Shown here: piece by piece, positions 46,126-52,716 of the stretch
Numbering within the stretch: position 1 is the first letter of the stretch
Layout: each line of letters opens with the position of its first letter
Assembly (NCBI GenBank): GCA_006969745.1
Contig: CP030886.1
Coordinates: forward strand, 2,391,234-2,455,233
Length of the DNA stretch: 64,000 bases
DNA from: Cytophagaceae bacterium
GTDB lineage: Bacteria > Bacteroidota > Bacteroidia > Cytophagales > Cyclobacteriaceae
Direction of reading: 5' to 3'
Notes under the pieces: model-generated
The model's input: the letters and a program-made list of their open reading frames with translations, nothing else
The model's database searches: none
What the model was told of the DNA's origin: nothing
Made by a program: the position numbers and the translations under genes

Positions 46126-46685
46126 TGGATTATTTGGCTAATCATATCCAAGCCTTAGTTTTTTGCTCTCCCAAGCCAATCACTGAAGAAGAAATACAGG
46201 ATTGTCTGAAGGAGATGTTTGATGCGGATGTTCCCGGGGATGATATAATTGCAGGATTGAATACCATTGAAGAAGAATTCAAGAGTGATGATTTTGCGAT
46301 GGAATTGGTTAAGTCAGGAGGAGGATATCAATTTCTTACAAAACCAGCCTATCAAGCCAGCATCGGTATTTTACTAAAACAGCAATCCAAGAAAAGACTG
46401 TCCAACTCGGCCTTAGAAACATTATCAATAATTGCATACAAGCAGCCAATAACGAAGAGTGAAGCCGAGCAAATAAGAGGAGTGAGTTGTGACTATTCAA
46501 TACAAAAACTTCTGGAAAAAGAATTGGTAGAGATCAAAGGCAAATCAGAAGGAGTAGGCCGACCAATTTTATACGGTACCAGCCAAAAATTCATGGATTA
46601 TTTTGGAATCAATGACTTAAAAGAACTACCTACTCCCAAAGACTTCACTACAGAAGAAAACACCATCGGTGAAGAAAAAGAATAA
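46125..46685 (+). CDS. scpB: Segregation and condensation protein B
   Basis: ScpB is the winged-helix partner of SMC and ScpA in chromosome condensation. The 186-residue protein shows the family pattern: IQALVFCSPKPITEEEIQDCL at the N terminus and LSNSALETLSIIAYKQPITKSEAEQIRGV near residues 90-120. The C-terminal part (LLEKELVEIKGKSEGVGRPILYGTS) contains the GRP-LYGTT-type motif. It overlaps the DksA-like stop by one base and precedes the pseudouridine synthase by 19 bases, giving a three-gene run. Confidence 0.95.
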   Translation: MDYLANHIQALVFCSPKPITEEEIQDCLKEMFDADVPGDDIIAGLNTIEEEFKSDDFAMELVKSGGGYQFLTKPAYQASIGILLKQQSKKRLSNSALETLSIIAYKQPITKSEAEQIRGVSCDYSIQKLLEKELVEIKGKSEGVGRPILYGTSQKFMDYFGINDLKELPTPKDFTTEENTIGEEKE

Positions 46686-46704
46686 CATCGGGTAACCGAA
46701 CTTC

Positions 46705-47448
46705 ATGAAACGACCCAATAAAAAGGAAACCAAAAAGCCATCAGAGATTCGGCTAAACAGGTTCATAGCCAATGCAGGGATTTGTTCGCGTCGCGAAGCT
46801 GATAATCTGATTTCTGCAGGTCAGGTCAAGGTCAATGGGAAGGTCATTGCAGAGATGGGATATAAGGTGAAGAAGACCGATATCGTGGAGTATAAAGGTA
46901 AAAAGCTGAAATCCGAAACTCATCAATATGTTCTTTTAAATAAGCCGCGAGGCTTTGTAACCACTACAAAAGATCCGCACGCAAAACGCACAGTAATGGA
47001 ACTCGTTTCTAAAGCATGCAATGAGCGGATATATCCGGTAGGGAGATTGGATAAAGAGACAACTGGTCTTTTACTTTTCACCAACGATGGAGAAACAGCA
47101 AAAAAGCTAACGCACCCATCACATAAGGTAAAGAAGATTTATCAGGTAGAATTGGATAAACCAATAACTAAAGATGACTTTGAAACCATTCTTAACGGAG
47201 TTACGCTAGAGGATGGACCTGCATCAGTCAATGAACTTGCCATCCTGGGAGACGACAATAAAACATTAGGAGTCGAAATCCATATTGGAAGAAACAGAAT
47301 TGTTCGCAGAATTTTCGAAAGCATTGGATATACGGTGAAAAAGCTCGATCGTGTCATGTTTGCTTCACTGACCAAAAAGAACCTCCCAAGAGGTAAGTAC
47401 CGTCACTTAAGTCCAAAAGAGGTCATGGGAATTAAAGGAGTTAAATAA
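46705..47448 (+). CDS. rRNA pseudouridine synthase, RluB/RsuA type
   Basis: The 247-residue enzyme converts a specific rRNA uridine to pseudouridine. It starts with a basic tail and an S4 domain (IRLNRFIANAGICSRREAD, residues 15-75). The catalytic domain follows with YPVGRLDKETTGLLLFTNDG, where the Asp of GRLDxxTTG (about residue 116) is the nucleophile. The end shows the NRIVRRIFESIGY motif. RluB type is favoured over RsuA by the S4 tail and the scpB neighbour, as in many bacteria. The stop abuts the convergent hydrolase stop. Confidence 0.93.
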   Translation: MKRPNKKETKKPSEIRLNRFIANAGICSRREADNLISAGQVKVNGKVIAEMGYKVKKTDIVEYKGKKLKSETHQYVLLNKPRGFVTTTKDPHAKRTVMELVSKACNERIYPVGRLDKETTGLLLFTNDGETAKKLTHPSHKVKKIYQVELDKPITKDDFETILNGVTLEDGPASVNELAILGDDNKTLGVEIHIGRNRIVRRIFESIGYTVKKLDRVMFASLTKKNLPRGKYRHLSPKEVMGIKGVK

Positions 47449-48351
47449 CTACTTTTCCATCGTGCTCAGCATATAGCTGATAATCGAATCATTGGCAATT
47501 ATCTTGTAATGTCCCAAGCCTTTCACATGCACAAACGAAGCGTGTGTCCAGGCCTTTTCCAGTTCTTCTCCTTTTGAGAACGGTACTATTTGATCATCTT
47601 CACAGTAGAACAAATGAGTGTTTATATGCTTTAAATCATTAGTTTTTATCCTCAAATCGAAGTAGTCAATGGATTGATGATACTTTTCTTTTACGAGGCT
47701 ACACATTGAATTATATACAGCTTCATTACATCCAACTTCACTTACTATATCAGCAAAAAAGTATCTGACATAAGGAGGAGCTGAAATGGCAAAATAGTTT
47801 TTGGGATGAAGCGCAGTACCCAACTCGCTTAAAACTATACCCGATGCAAGTGCACCGATTGAATGACCTACAATTGTTTCATATGGTCCATTTTTAGCAA
47901 TGTGTTGCTTAATGATATCTCTAAACTCAGGTAAGGCGGTATGCTTCCCCTGAGAGTTTCCATGAGCACGCATGTCAATTGATTCGACTTGATATCCTTT
48001 TTCCACAAACGCATTTATCATCCTTCTGAAATCTGCAGCTTTAGATCTCCAGCCATGACATAAAAGGATTTTGGGCCCGTCTGTACCCCATCGATAAGAC
48101 TTGATGATATCCCCCCTGTAATTGTATTGGGTCGTTTCAGCTGTTTTAATGATTTTCTTTTGTGGTTCAGAAAAACCTACACGGCCCGGAAGGGTAAAAT
48201 AGTGCCAAATGATTTCCGCAGATTTTCGGGAAGAGGCATGTTGCAGTACGCCGAGTCCTTTTTTTATCAATTCTACTTTCCAATTTGTCTTGGGAGGACG
48301 TTCAGCTGGCCTGCTAATATCCTCTCCCTTTACTTCTATGTGAGTTACCAT
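47449..48351 (-). CDS. Alpha/beta hydrolase
   Basis: The 300-residue cytoplasmic enzyme has the alpha/beta-hydrolase pattern. ILLCHGWRSKAADF near 91-104 forms the oxyanion region, the nucleophile elbow is GHSIGALASG near 163, an acidic residue lies in CEDDQIVPFSKGEEL and the histidine in VKGLGHYKIIAND. The substrate is unknown. It follows the tetR gene by 38 bases, and the intergenic part holds a second copy of the TetR palindrome. It is therefore likely to be regulated by that repressor. Confidence 0.9.
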   Translation of the reverse strand: MVTHIEVKGEDISRPAERPPKTNWKVELIKKGLGVLQHASSRKSAEIIWHYFTLPGRVGFSEPQKKIIKTAETTQYNYRGDIIKSYRWGTDGPKILLCHGWRSKAADFRRMINAFVEKGYQVESIDMRAHGNSQGKHTALPEFRDIIKQHIAKNGPYETIVGHSIGALASGIVLSELGTALHPKNYFAISAPPYVRYFFADIVSEVGCNEAVYNSMCSLVKEKYHQSIDYFDLRIKTNDLKHINTHLFYCEDDQIVPFSKGEELEKAWTHASFVHVKGLGHYKIIANDSIISYMLSTMEK

Positions 48352-48357
48352 ATTAAT

Positions 48358-48371
48358 ATACCGATTGGTAT
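48358..48371 (-). promoter_or_regulatory. Predicted TetR operator before the hydrolase
   Basis: ATACCGATTGGTAT is a 14-base palindrome with one mismatch, 6 bases upstream of the hydrolase ATG. It matches the perfect palindrome before tetR except at one base, so the same regulator probably binds both sites. Confidence 0.7.
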
Positions 48372-48389
48372 TTTAGTGGATAAAATTTT

Positions 48390-48983
48390 TTATATACTTA
48401 TTTCGTCTATTTGTCTATTTACAAACTTTTTTACGAATTCAAATGATCTTCCATCCCCTTCAATTCTAGAAAGTGATGTAACTCCTTCTATAATTGAATA
48501 GAAGAAATTGGCGAACTCTTCTACATCTACCTCTCTTTTTATTTGTCCCTCAAGAATTCCTCTGTTAACGATTTTCATAAGTGAACCTTTTAATAAGTCT
48601 ATAGATCTGATAACCTTAGATCTTAAAAAAGGTAAACTATCATCCGCCTCAATGGAAGAGTTTAATACAGGACAACCTCCCGGAATTGGTGGTTCTATTA
48701 TATATTCTTCATAAAAACCGACTATCGCTTTAAGCTTATCAGGAGCAGTTTTGGCAATTCGAACTCTTTTGCCAATTTCGGTAGCAACAATTTCAACTCC
48801 TTTCTCAAAAGCAGCAGTAGCCACCTCATCCTTATTTTTAAAATTTCCGTATATGGCTCCTTTAGTAATTCCAGTGGCAGAAGTAATATCCGAAATAGAC
48901 GCAGCAGCGTATCCTTTTGTGTTAAAAATTGGAAGCGCCTTGTCTATAATGAGCTGCCTGGTAAGTTCTGGGTTTCTAGCCAT
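48390..48983 (-). CDS. TetR/AcrR-family transcriptional repressor
   Basis: The 197-residue protein has an N-terminal TetR helix-turn-helix (ASISDITSATGITKGAIYGNF, about residues 23-43) and a helical ligand domain with the GGCPVLN segment near residue 98 found in YcdC-like C-terminal domains. It lies just upstream of the alpha/beta hydrolase on the same strand. Its own promoter overlaps the perfect palindrome ATACCGATCGGTAT, which indicates autorepression. The hydrolase start carries a second copy. The ligand may be the hydrolase substrate or product, an inference. Confidence 0.93.
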   Translation of the reverse strand: MARNPELTRQLIIDKALPIFNTKGYAAASISDITSATGITKGAIYGNFKNKDEVATAAFEKGVEIVATEIGKRVRIAKTAPDKLKAIVGFYEEYIIEPPIPGGCPVLNSSIEADDSLPFLRSKVIRSIDLLKGSLMKIVNRGILEGQIKREVDVEEFANFFYSIIEGVTSLSRIEGDGRSFEFVKKFVNRQIDEISI

Positions 48984-48988
48984 AAGTG

Positions 48989-48996
48989 CAAATATA
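48989..48996 (-). promoter_or_regulatory. -7 promoter box of tetR overlapping its operator
   Basis: The minus strand reads TATATTTG, matching TAnnTTTG, only 5 bases before the ATG. The mRNA would be nearly leaderless. It overlaps the left edge of the palindrome at 48994-49007. A TTCG at 49015-49018 is 18 bases upstream and could be the -33 element. Confidence 0.5.
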
Positions 48997-49007
48997 CCGA
49001 TCGGTAT
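48994..49007. promoter_or_regulatory. Predicted TetR operator (autoregulation)
   Basis: ATACCGATCGGTAT is a perfect 14-base palindrome lying between the -33 and -7 positions of the tetR promoter. Together with the near-copy at 48358-48371 it defines the likely binding site of the adjacent TetR protein. Confidence 0.78.
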
Positions 49008-49042
49008 TTAAATACGAAAGCTAATTTAAAAAGTTTCTAAAA

Positions 49043-49060
49043 TAGTATGCATGCATACTA
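49043..49060. promoter_or_regulatory. Perfect 18-base palindrome near a plus-strand -7 box
   Basis: TAGTATGCATGCATACTA is a perfect inverted repeat. A TATCTTCG box lies 16 bases to its right (49077-49084), so the palindrome covers the -33 position of a possible plus-strand promoter. No credible protein gene follows, only the tRNA-tail repeats. Confidence 0.5.
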
Positions 49061-49198
49061 AATTGATGTTTTAATTTATCTTCGAGAGACGAAGGAATAG
49101 TTAAAAGTGAATTTGACCATACCACATTACAATATTTCAGAAATGCGATACGACAGTGGCAGTATCGACTTATCTTTATTAATTGATGCTGTATGTAT

Positions 49199-49910
49199 TG
49201 GAGGGCACAAAAAAAGCCACCCTGAAAAGAGTGGCTTGGTCAAAAGTGGTGCTGAGTGGATTGGACCGGGCTGGCGTTCCAGACACCGACTCATGGAGTT
49301 GGAATATGGAGGGCACAAAAAAAGCCACCCTGAAAAGAGTGGCTTGGTCAAAAGTGGTGCTGAGTGGATTGGACCGGGCTGGCGTTCCAGACACCGACTC
49401 ATGGAGTTGGAATATGGAGGACACAAAAAAAGCCACCCTGAAAAGAGTGGCTTGGTCAAAAGTGGTGCTGAGTGGATTGGACCGGGCTGGCGTTCCAGAC
49501 ACCGACTCATGGAGTTGGAATATGGAGGGCACAAAAAAAGCCACCCTGAAAAGAGTGGCTTGGTCAAAAGTGGTGCTGAGTGGATTGGACCGGGCTGGCG
49601 TTCCAGACACCGACTCACAGAGTTGGAATATGGAGGGCACAAAAAAAGCCACCCTGAAAAGAGTGGCTTGGTCAAAAGTGGTGCTGAGTGGATTGGACCG
49701 GGCTGGCGTTCCAGACACCGACTCATGGAGTTGGAATATGGAGGGCACAAAAAAAGCCACCCTGAAAAGAGTGGCTTGGTCAAAAGTGGTGCTGAGTGGA
49801 TTGGACCGGGCTGGCGTTCCAGACACCGACTCACAGAGTTGGAATATGGAGGGCACAAAAAAAGCCACCCTGAAAAGAGTGGCTTGGTCAAAAGTGGTGC
49901 TGAGTGGATT
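49199..49910 (-). repeat. tRNA-Phe-tail tandem repeat array (6 full + 1 partial, 108 bp)
   Basis: Direct repeats of exactly 108 bp begin at 49201, 49309, 49417, 49525, 49633, 49741 and 49849. The seventh runs into the tRNA-Phe gene and leaves the repeat sequence after 49910. On the minus strand each unit contains 11 nt of the tRNA variable/T-stem region, a 21-nt replacement of the 5-nt T-loop part, the last 16 nt of the tRNA (AATCCACTCAGCACCA), a 9-nt spacer and a rho-independent terminator. Units differ at only one or two bases: A for G in unit 3, CA for TG in units 4 and 6. Because 108 is a multiple of 3, several long open frames cross the array. They appear spurious. The segment 48984-49198 to its left holds only the operator, palindrome and a small hairpin (49146-49167). 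Confidence 0.95.
49857..49885 (-). terminator. Rho-independent terminator of tRNA-Phe, copied in each repeat
   Basis: On the minus strand AAGCCAC (49885-49879) pairs with GTGGCTT (49868-49862) around a 10-base loop and is followed by seven T. It starts 9 bases after the tRNA end. The same hairpin occurs in all six upstream units, for example at 49209-49237. Confidence 0.88.
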
Positions 49911-49967
49911 CGAACCACCGACTCACGGATTTTCAGTCCGATGCTCTACCAACTGAGCTACAGCACC
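49895..49967 (-). tRNA. tRNA-Phe (GAA)
   Basis: The 73-nt gene folds as a full cloverleaf. The acceptor GGTGCTG pairs with CAGCACC, the D arm is GCTC...GAGC, the anticodon loop CTGAAAA gives anticodon GAA, and the T arm is GGTGG-TTCGAAT-CCACT with one G-T pair. The discriminator is A. CCA is not encoded. The 27-43 pair is T-T, otherwise the stem is regular. A promoter lies 14 bases upstream and a terminator 9 bases downstream. Its 3' end is the source sequence of the repeat array. Confidence 0.96.
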
Positions 49968-49981
49968 AAATTTTGGGTTGG

Positions 49982-50011
49982 CAAAAGTAGGAATTTCTTT
50001 GAAAAGGCAAA
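49982..50011 (-). promoter_or_regulatory. Promoter of tRNA-Phe
   Basis: The minus strand shows TTTG (50011-50008), an 18-base spacer and TACTTTTG (49989-49982), a near-complete Bacteroidota promoter. The tRNA 5' end lies 14 bases downstream. Confidence 0.65.
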
Positions 50012-50051
50012 ATTTAAATTGAAGTTCGTGACAAGATTTTTTTAAAGCATT

Positions 50052-51362
50052 ATGGAATATATCTCTCAAATCGTTTTTATACTCATCGCCGGATTCTTCG
50101 GATTCCTCATTTACCGCAGAATTTCGCAGATTTCTAAGAATATTAAGCTTGGAAAAGACATAGATCTATCTAACAACAAAAGTGAGCGGTTAAAGAATAT
50201 GATTTTGGTCGCATTTGGTCAAAAGAAGATGTTTAAGCGTCCAATTCCCGCCTTACTTCATTTATTGATTTATATAGGCTTTGTGCTAATCAATATTGAA
50301 GTTCTGGAAATAGTAATTGACGGAATTTTTGGTACTCATAGAGTAGCTGCTCCTATTTTGGGTAGCGTTTACACAGGAATGATCAATTTTTTCGAATTCC
50401 TTGCTGTTGGAGTCATTTTTTCATGCGTAGTATTCCTAATCAGAAGAAACATCCTGCGCATTAATAGATTTAAAAAGATTGAAATGGTAGGTTGGCCTTC
50501 TTTAGATGCGAACCTTATCCTGATAATAGAAACTGTGCTTATGATTGCCATCTTGGCAATGAATGGAGCCGATCAAATCTTACAACAACGCGGGGTAGAC
50601 CATTATGCTTTCACAGGATCAGTCTTCTTTAGTTCTTCAATGTTTGGGTGGCTGGACCAATTCAGTGATGGATCACTAGTGCTGATTGAACGAGTAGCTT
50701 GGTGGTTTCACATTGTTGGAATCTTTGCTTTTGCACTATATGTGACTTACTCAAAACACCTCCATATTTTCCTGGCATTTCCAAATACATACTATGGAAG
50801 ATTAGACGCAAAAGGGAAAATGAACAATATGGAAGAAATTACCAATGAGGTGAAAATTATGCTGGGAATGCCGGTTGAAGGTGATTCCACCCCACCACCT
50901 GAAGGTATGCGTTTCGGGGCAAAAGATGTCAATGACCTTACATGGAAAAACCTAATGGATGCATATTCATGCACGGAGTGCGGACGATGTACGTCCGAAT
51001 GTCCTGCAAATCTTACTGGTAAGAAATTATCGCCTCGTAAGATTATGATGGATACAAGAGACAGATTGGAAGATGTTGGAAAAAATGGGCTGGATGATGG
51101 CAAGTCCTTGTTAGGCGATTACATCACTAAAGAAGAAATCAACGCCTGTACAAATTGCAATGCCTGTGTGGAGGCATGTCCGGTTAATATCAACCCACTG
51201 GATATCATTTTACAGACACGAAGATATGTGGCGATGGAAGAGTCAGCTGCGCCGGATTCCTGGAATGCAATGTTTCAGAATGTCGAGACAAATTTTGCTC
51301 CTTGGAAATTTGGAGTACAGGACAGATTTAATTGGTCAAATGAATTAAAAGAAGGAAAATGA
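50052..51362 (+). CDS. Membrane-bound 4Fe-4S protein, HdrD/NarI-like
   Basis: The 436-residue protein has about five membrane helices in residues 1-245, with a NarI-like arrangement including a histidine-bearing helix (WWFHIVGIFAFALYVTYSKH). A cytoplasmic domain follows with two 4Fe-4S cluster motifs: CTECGRCTSECP near residue 307 and CTNCNACVEACP near 366. It probably passes electrons between the quinone pool and a soluble partner. The next gene (CCG-domain protein) overlaps by 4 bases and is the expected partner. The electron donor is unknown. Confidence 0.9.
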   Translation: MEYISQIVFILIAGFFGFLIYRRISQISKNIKLGKDIDLSNNKSERLKNMILVAFGQKKMFKRPIPALLHLLIYIGFVLINIEVLEIVIDGIFGTHRVAAPILGSVYTGMINFFEFLAVGVIFSCVVFLIRRNILRINRFKKIEMVGWPSLDANLILIIETVLMIAILAMNGADQILQQRGVDHYAFTGSVFFSSSMFGWLDQFSDGSLVLIERVAWWFHIVGIFAFALYVTYSKHLHIFLAFPNTYYGRLDAKGKMNNMEEITNEVKIMLGMPVEGDSTPPPEGMRFGAKDVNDLTWKNLMDAYSCTECGRCTSECPANLTGKKLSPRKIMMDTRDRLEDVGKNGLDDGKSLLGDYITKEEINACTNCNACVEACPVNINPLDIILQTRRYVAMEESAAPDSWNAMFQNVETNFAPWKFGVQDRFNWSNELKEGK

Positions 51363-52153
51363 GTGAAATACAAATACCAACCGTAGCAGATTTAGTGGCT
51401 AAGGGAGAAAAACCAGATGTACTTTTTTGGGTAGGATGTGCAGGATCTTATGACGATAGATATAAAAATGTCACTAAAGCTTTCGTAAAGATTCTAAATA
51501 AAGTAGGAGTGAAGTTCGCCGTACTTGGGCCTGAAGAAACTTGTACAGGAGATCCCGCGAGAAGGGCTGGAAATGAGTTTCTGTTTCAAATGCAGGCGAT
51601 GGCTAATATTCAAGTCCTCAATGGATATGAGATTCAAAAAATTGTAACCGCCTGTCCGCACTGTTTTAATACATTGAAAAATGAATATCCTGATCTCGGA
51701 GGCAACTATGATGTGATCCATCATTCCCAGTTTTTACAGGAACTGATAAATGAAGGAAAAGTTGAGTTAAAGGGGGGTGGAGAATTCAAAGGTCGTAAAA
51801 TCACCTATCATGACTCTTGCTTTTTAGGACGGGCTAACAATGTGTACTCAGCACCAAGAGCTGTTCTGGAGGCCTTAGATGCCGAGTTAGTGGAAATGAA
51901 GCGTTGCAAGACAAAAGGACTTTGCTGTGGTGCTGGCGGTGCTCAGATGTTTAAAGACGCAGAGCCGGGTAGCAAAGAGATTAATATAGAACGAACAGAG
52001 GAGGCACTTGAAACCAAAGCAGATACCATAGCAGTGGCGTGTCCTTTCTGTATGACGATGATGGCAGACGGAGTGAAAAATAAGGAAAAAGAAGATTCAG
52101 TAAAAGTCAAAGATTTAGCGGAACTCATTGCTGAATCTGAAGGTTTGGATTGA
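51359..52153 (+). CDS. Cysteine-rich (CCG-domain) HdrB/GlcF-like Fe-S protein
   Basis: The 264-residue soluble protein has two CCG-type regions. The first has LFWVGCAGSYDDRY, ETCTGDPARRAGNEF and TACPHCFNTLKNEYP. The second has YHDSCFLGRANN, KGLCCGAGGAQMF and VACPFCMTMMADG. This is the cluster-binding pattern of HdrB, GlcF and LutA proteins. It overlaps the membrane 4Fe-4S gene by 4 bases and likely forms a complex with it. The redox substrate cannot be read from the sequence. Confidence 0.92.
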   Translation: MSEIQIPTVADLVAKGEKPDVLFWVGCAGSYDDRYKNVTKAFVKILNKVGVKFAVLGPEETCTGDPARRAGNEFLFQMQAMANIQVLNGYEIQKIVTACPHCFNTLKNEYPDLGGNYDVIHHSQFLQELINEGKVELKGGGEFKGRKITYHDSCFLGRANNVYSAPRAVLEALDAELVEMKRCKTKGLCCGAGGAQMFKDAEPGSKEINIERTEEALETKADTIAVACPFCMTMMADGVKNKEKEDSVKVKDLAELIAESEGLD

Positions 52154-52154
52154 T

Positions 52155-52640
52155 ATGTTAATTCCATTCGAAGAAATGCCAGACAATGCACGCTTGTGGA
52201 TTTATCAAGCTGAAAGAAATTTATCTCAGGAAGAAGTTGAATTAGTAGAATCCAATACCCAGACATTCCTGTCTCAGTGGAGAGCACATGGGCAAGATTT
52301 GAAATCTTCCTTTTCGGTAGAATACAATCAGTTTTTGATCATATCCGTGGATGAATCGTTTAGTCAAGCGAGTGGTTGCAGTATAGACGCATCTGTGCAT
52401 CTCATAAAAGGATTAGAGTCAGCTTTGGGGATTTCGTTTATGACAACCAGCCAGGTTGCCTTCCTTCAAAATGATGAAATAAATCTCTACCCATTCAATC
52501 AGCTAAAGGCACAGGCGAAAGAACAAATTATTACTCCTGATACCTTGGTGTTTGATAATACCGTTCAAAATGTAGCTGAATTTAAATCTCGTTGGCTTAG
52601 AGAAAGTAGTGAAACCTGGGTCAATCGATATTTTCAATAG
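52155..52640 (+). CDS. Conserved hypothetical protein (no ABC motifs)
   Basis: The 161-residue cytoplasmic protein begins MLIPFEEMPDNARLWIYQAERN and contains GCSIDASVHLIKGLESALGI near residue 75. I recall similar Bacteroidota proteins being labelled ABC transporter ATPase, but there is no Walker A, Walker B or signature motif, so I do not use that name. The start follows the upstream stop by 1 base, so it is translated from the Fe-S operon. An earlier in-frame start at 52128 would overlap the previous gene by 26 bases. The function is unknown. Confidence 0.8.
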   Translation: MLIPFEEMPDNARLWIYQAERNLSQEEVELVESNTQTFLSQWRAHGQDLKSSFSVEYNQFLIISVDESFSQASGCSIDASVHLIKGLESALGISFMTTSQVAFLQNDEINLYPFNQLKAQAKEQIITPDTLVFDNTVQNVAEFKSRWLRESSETWVNRYFQ

Positions 52641-52673
52641 GGCTTTTGGTTCGTTTCTTGTTTCAGGTTTAAC

Positions 52674-52681
52674 TAATTTCG
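52674..52681 (+). promoter_or_regulatory. -7-like box before the porE-like gene
   Basis: TAATTTCG differs from TAnnTTTG at one position, 35 bases before the ATG at 52717. A TTCG at 52650-52653 lies 20 bases upstream. The combination is plausible but not decisive. Confidence 0.35.
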
Positions 52682-52716
52682 GATAATCATCTAGTTAAGA
52701 ATTTCGTTATTTCTGT

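Noticed and set aside
49199..49910. CRISPR array
   Set aside because: The units are directly adjacent, 108 bp long and nearly identical throughout, with no variable spacers and no cas genes in the window.
49127..49956. Further long open frames on both strands through the repeats (257-263 residues)
   Set aside because: Same cause: identical units with no stop in the frame. Three competing frames over the same DNA, with no independent support, indicate shadows.
49199..49967. Integrative element attachment sites at the tRNA 3' end
   Set aside because: Duplicated tRNA ends can mark integration, but the copies are only 108 bp apart, carry no cargo, and no integrase is seen in the window.
49107..50045. 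312-residue plus-strand open frame with 36-residue repeats
   Set aside because: The repeats come from the 108-bp DNA unit, which is open in several frames because 108 is a multiple of 3. The C-terminal part is read antisense through the tRNA-Phe gene, so it is not a credible protein.
52155..52640. ABC transporter ATPase
   Set aside because: No Walker A, Walker B or signature motif is present, and the protein is only 161 residues.
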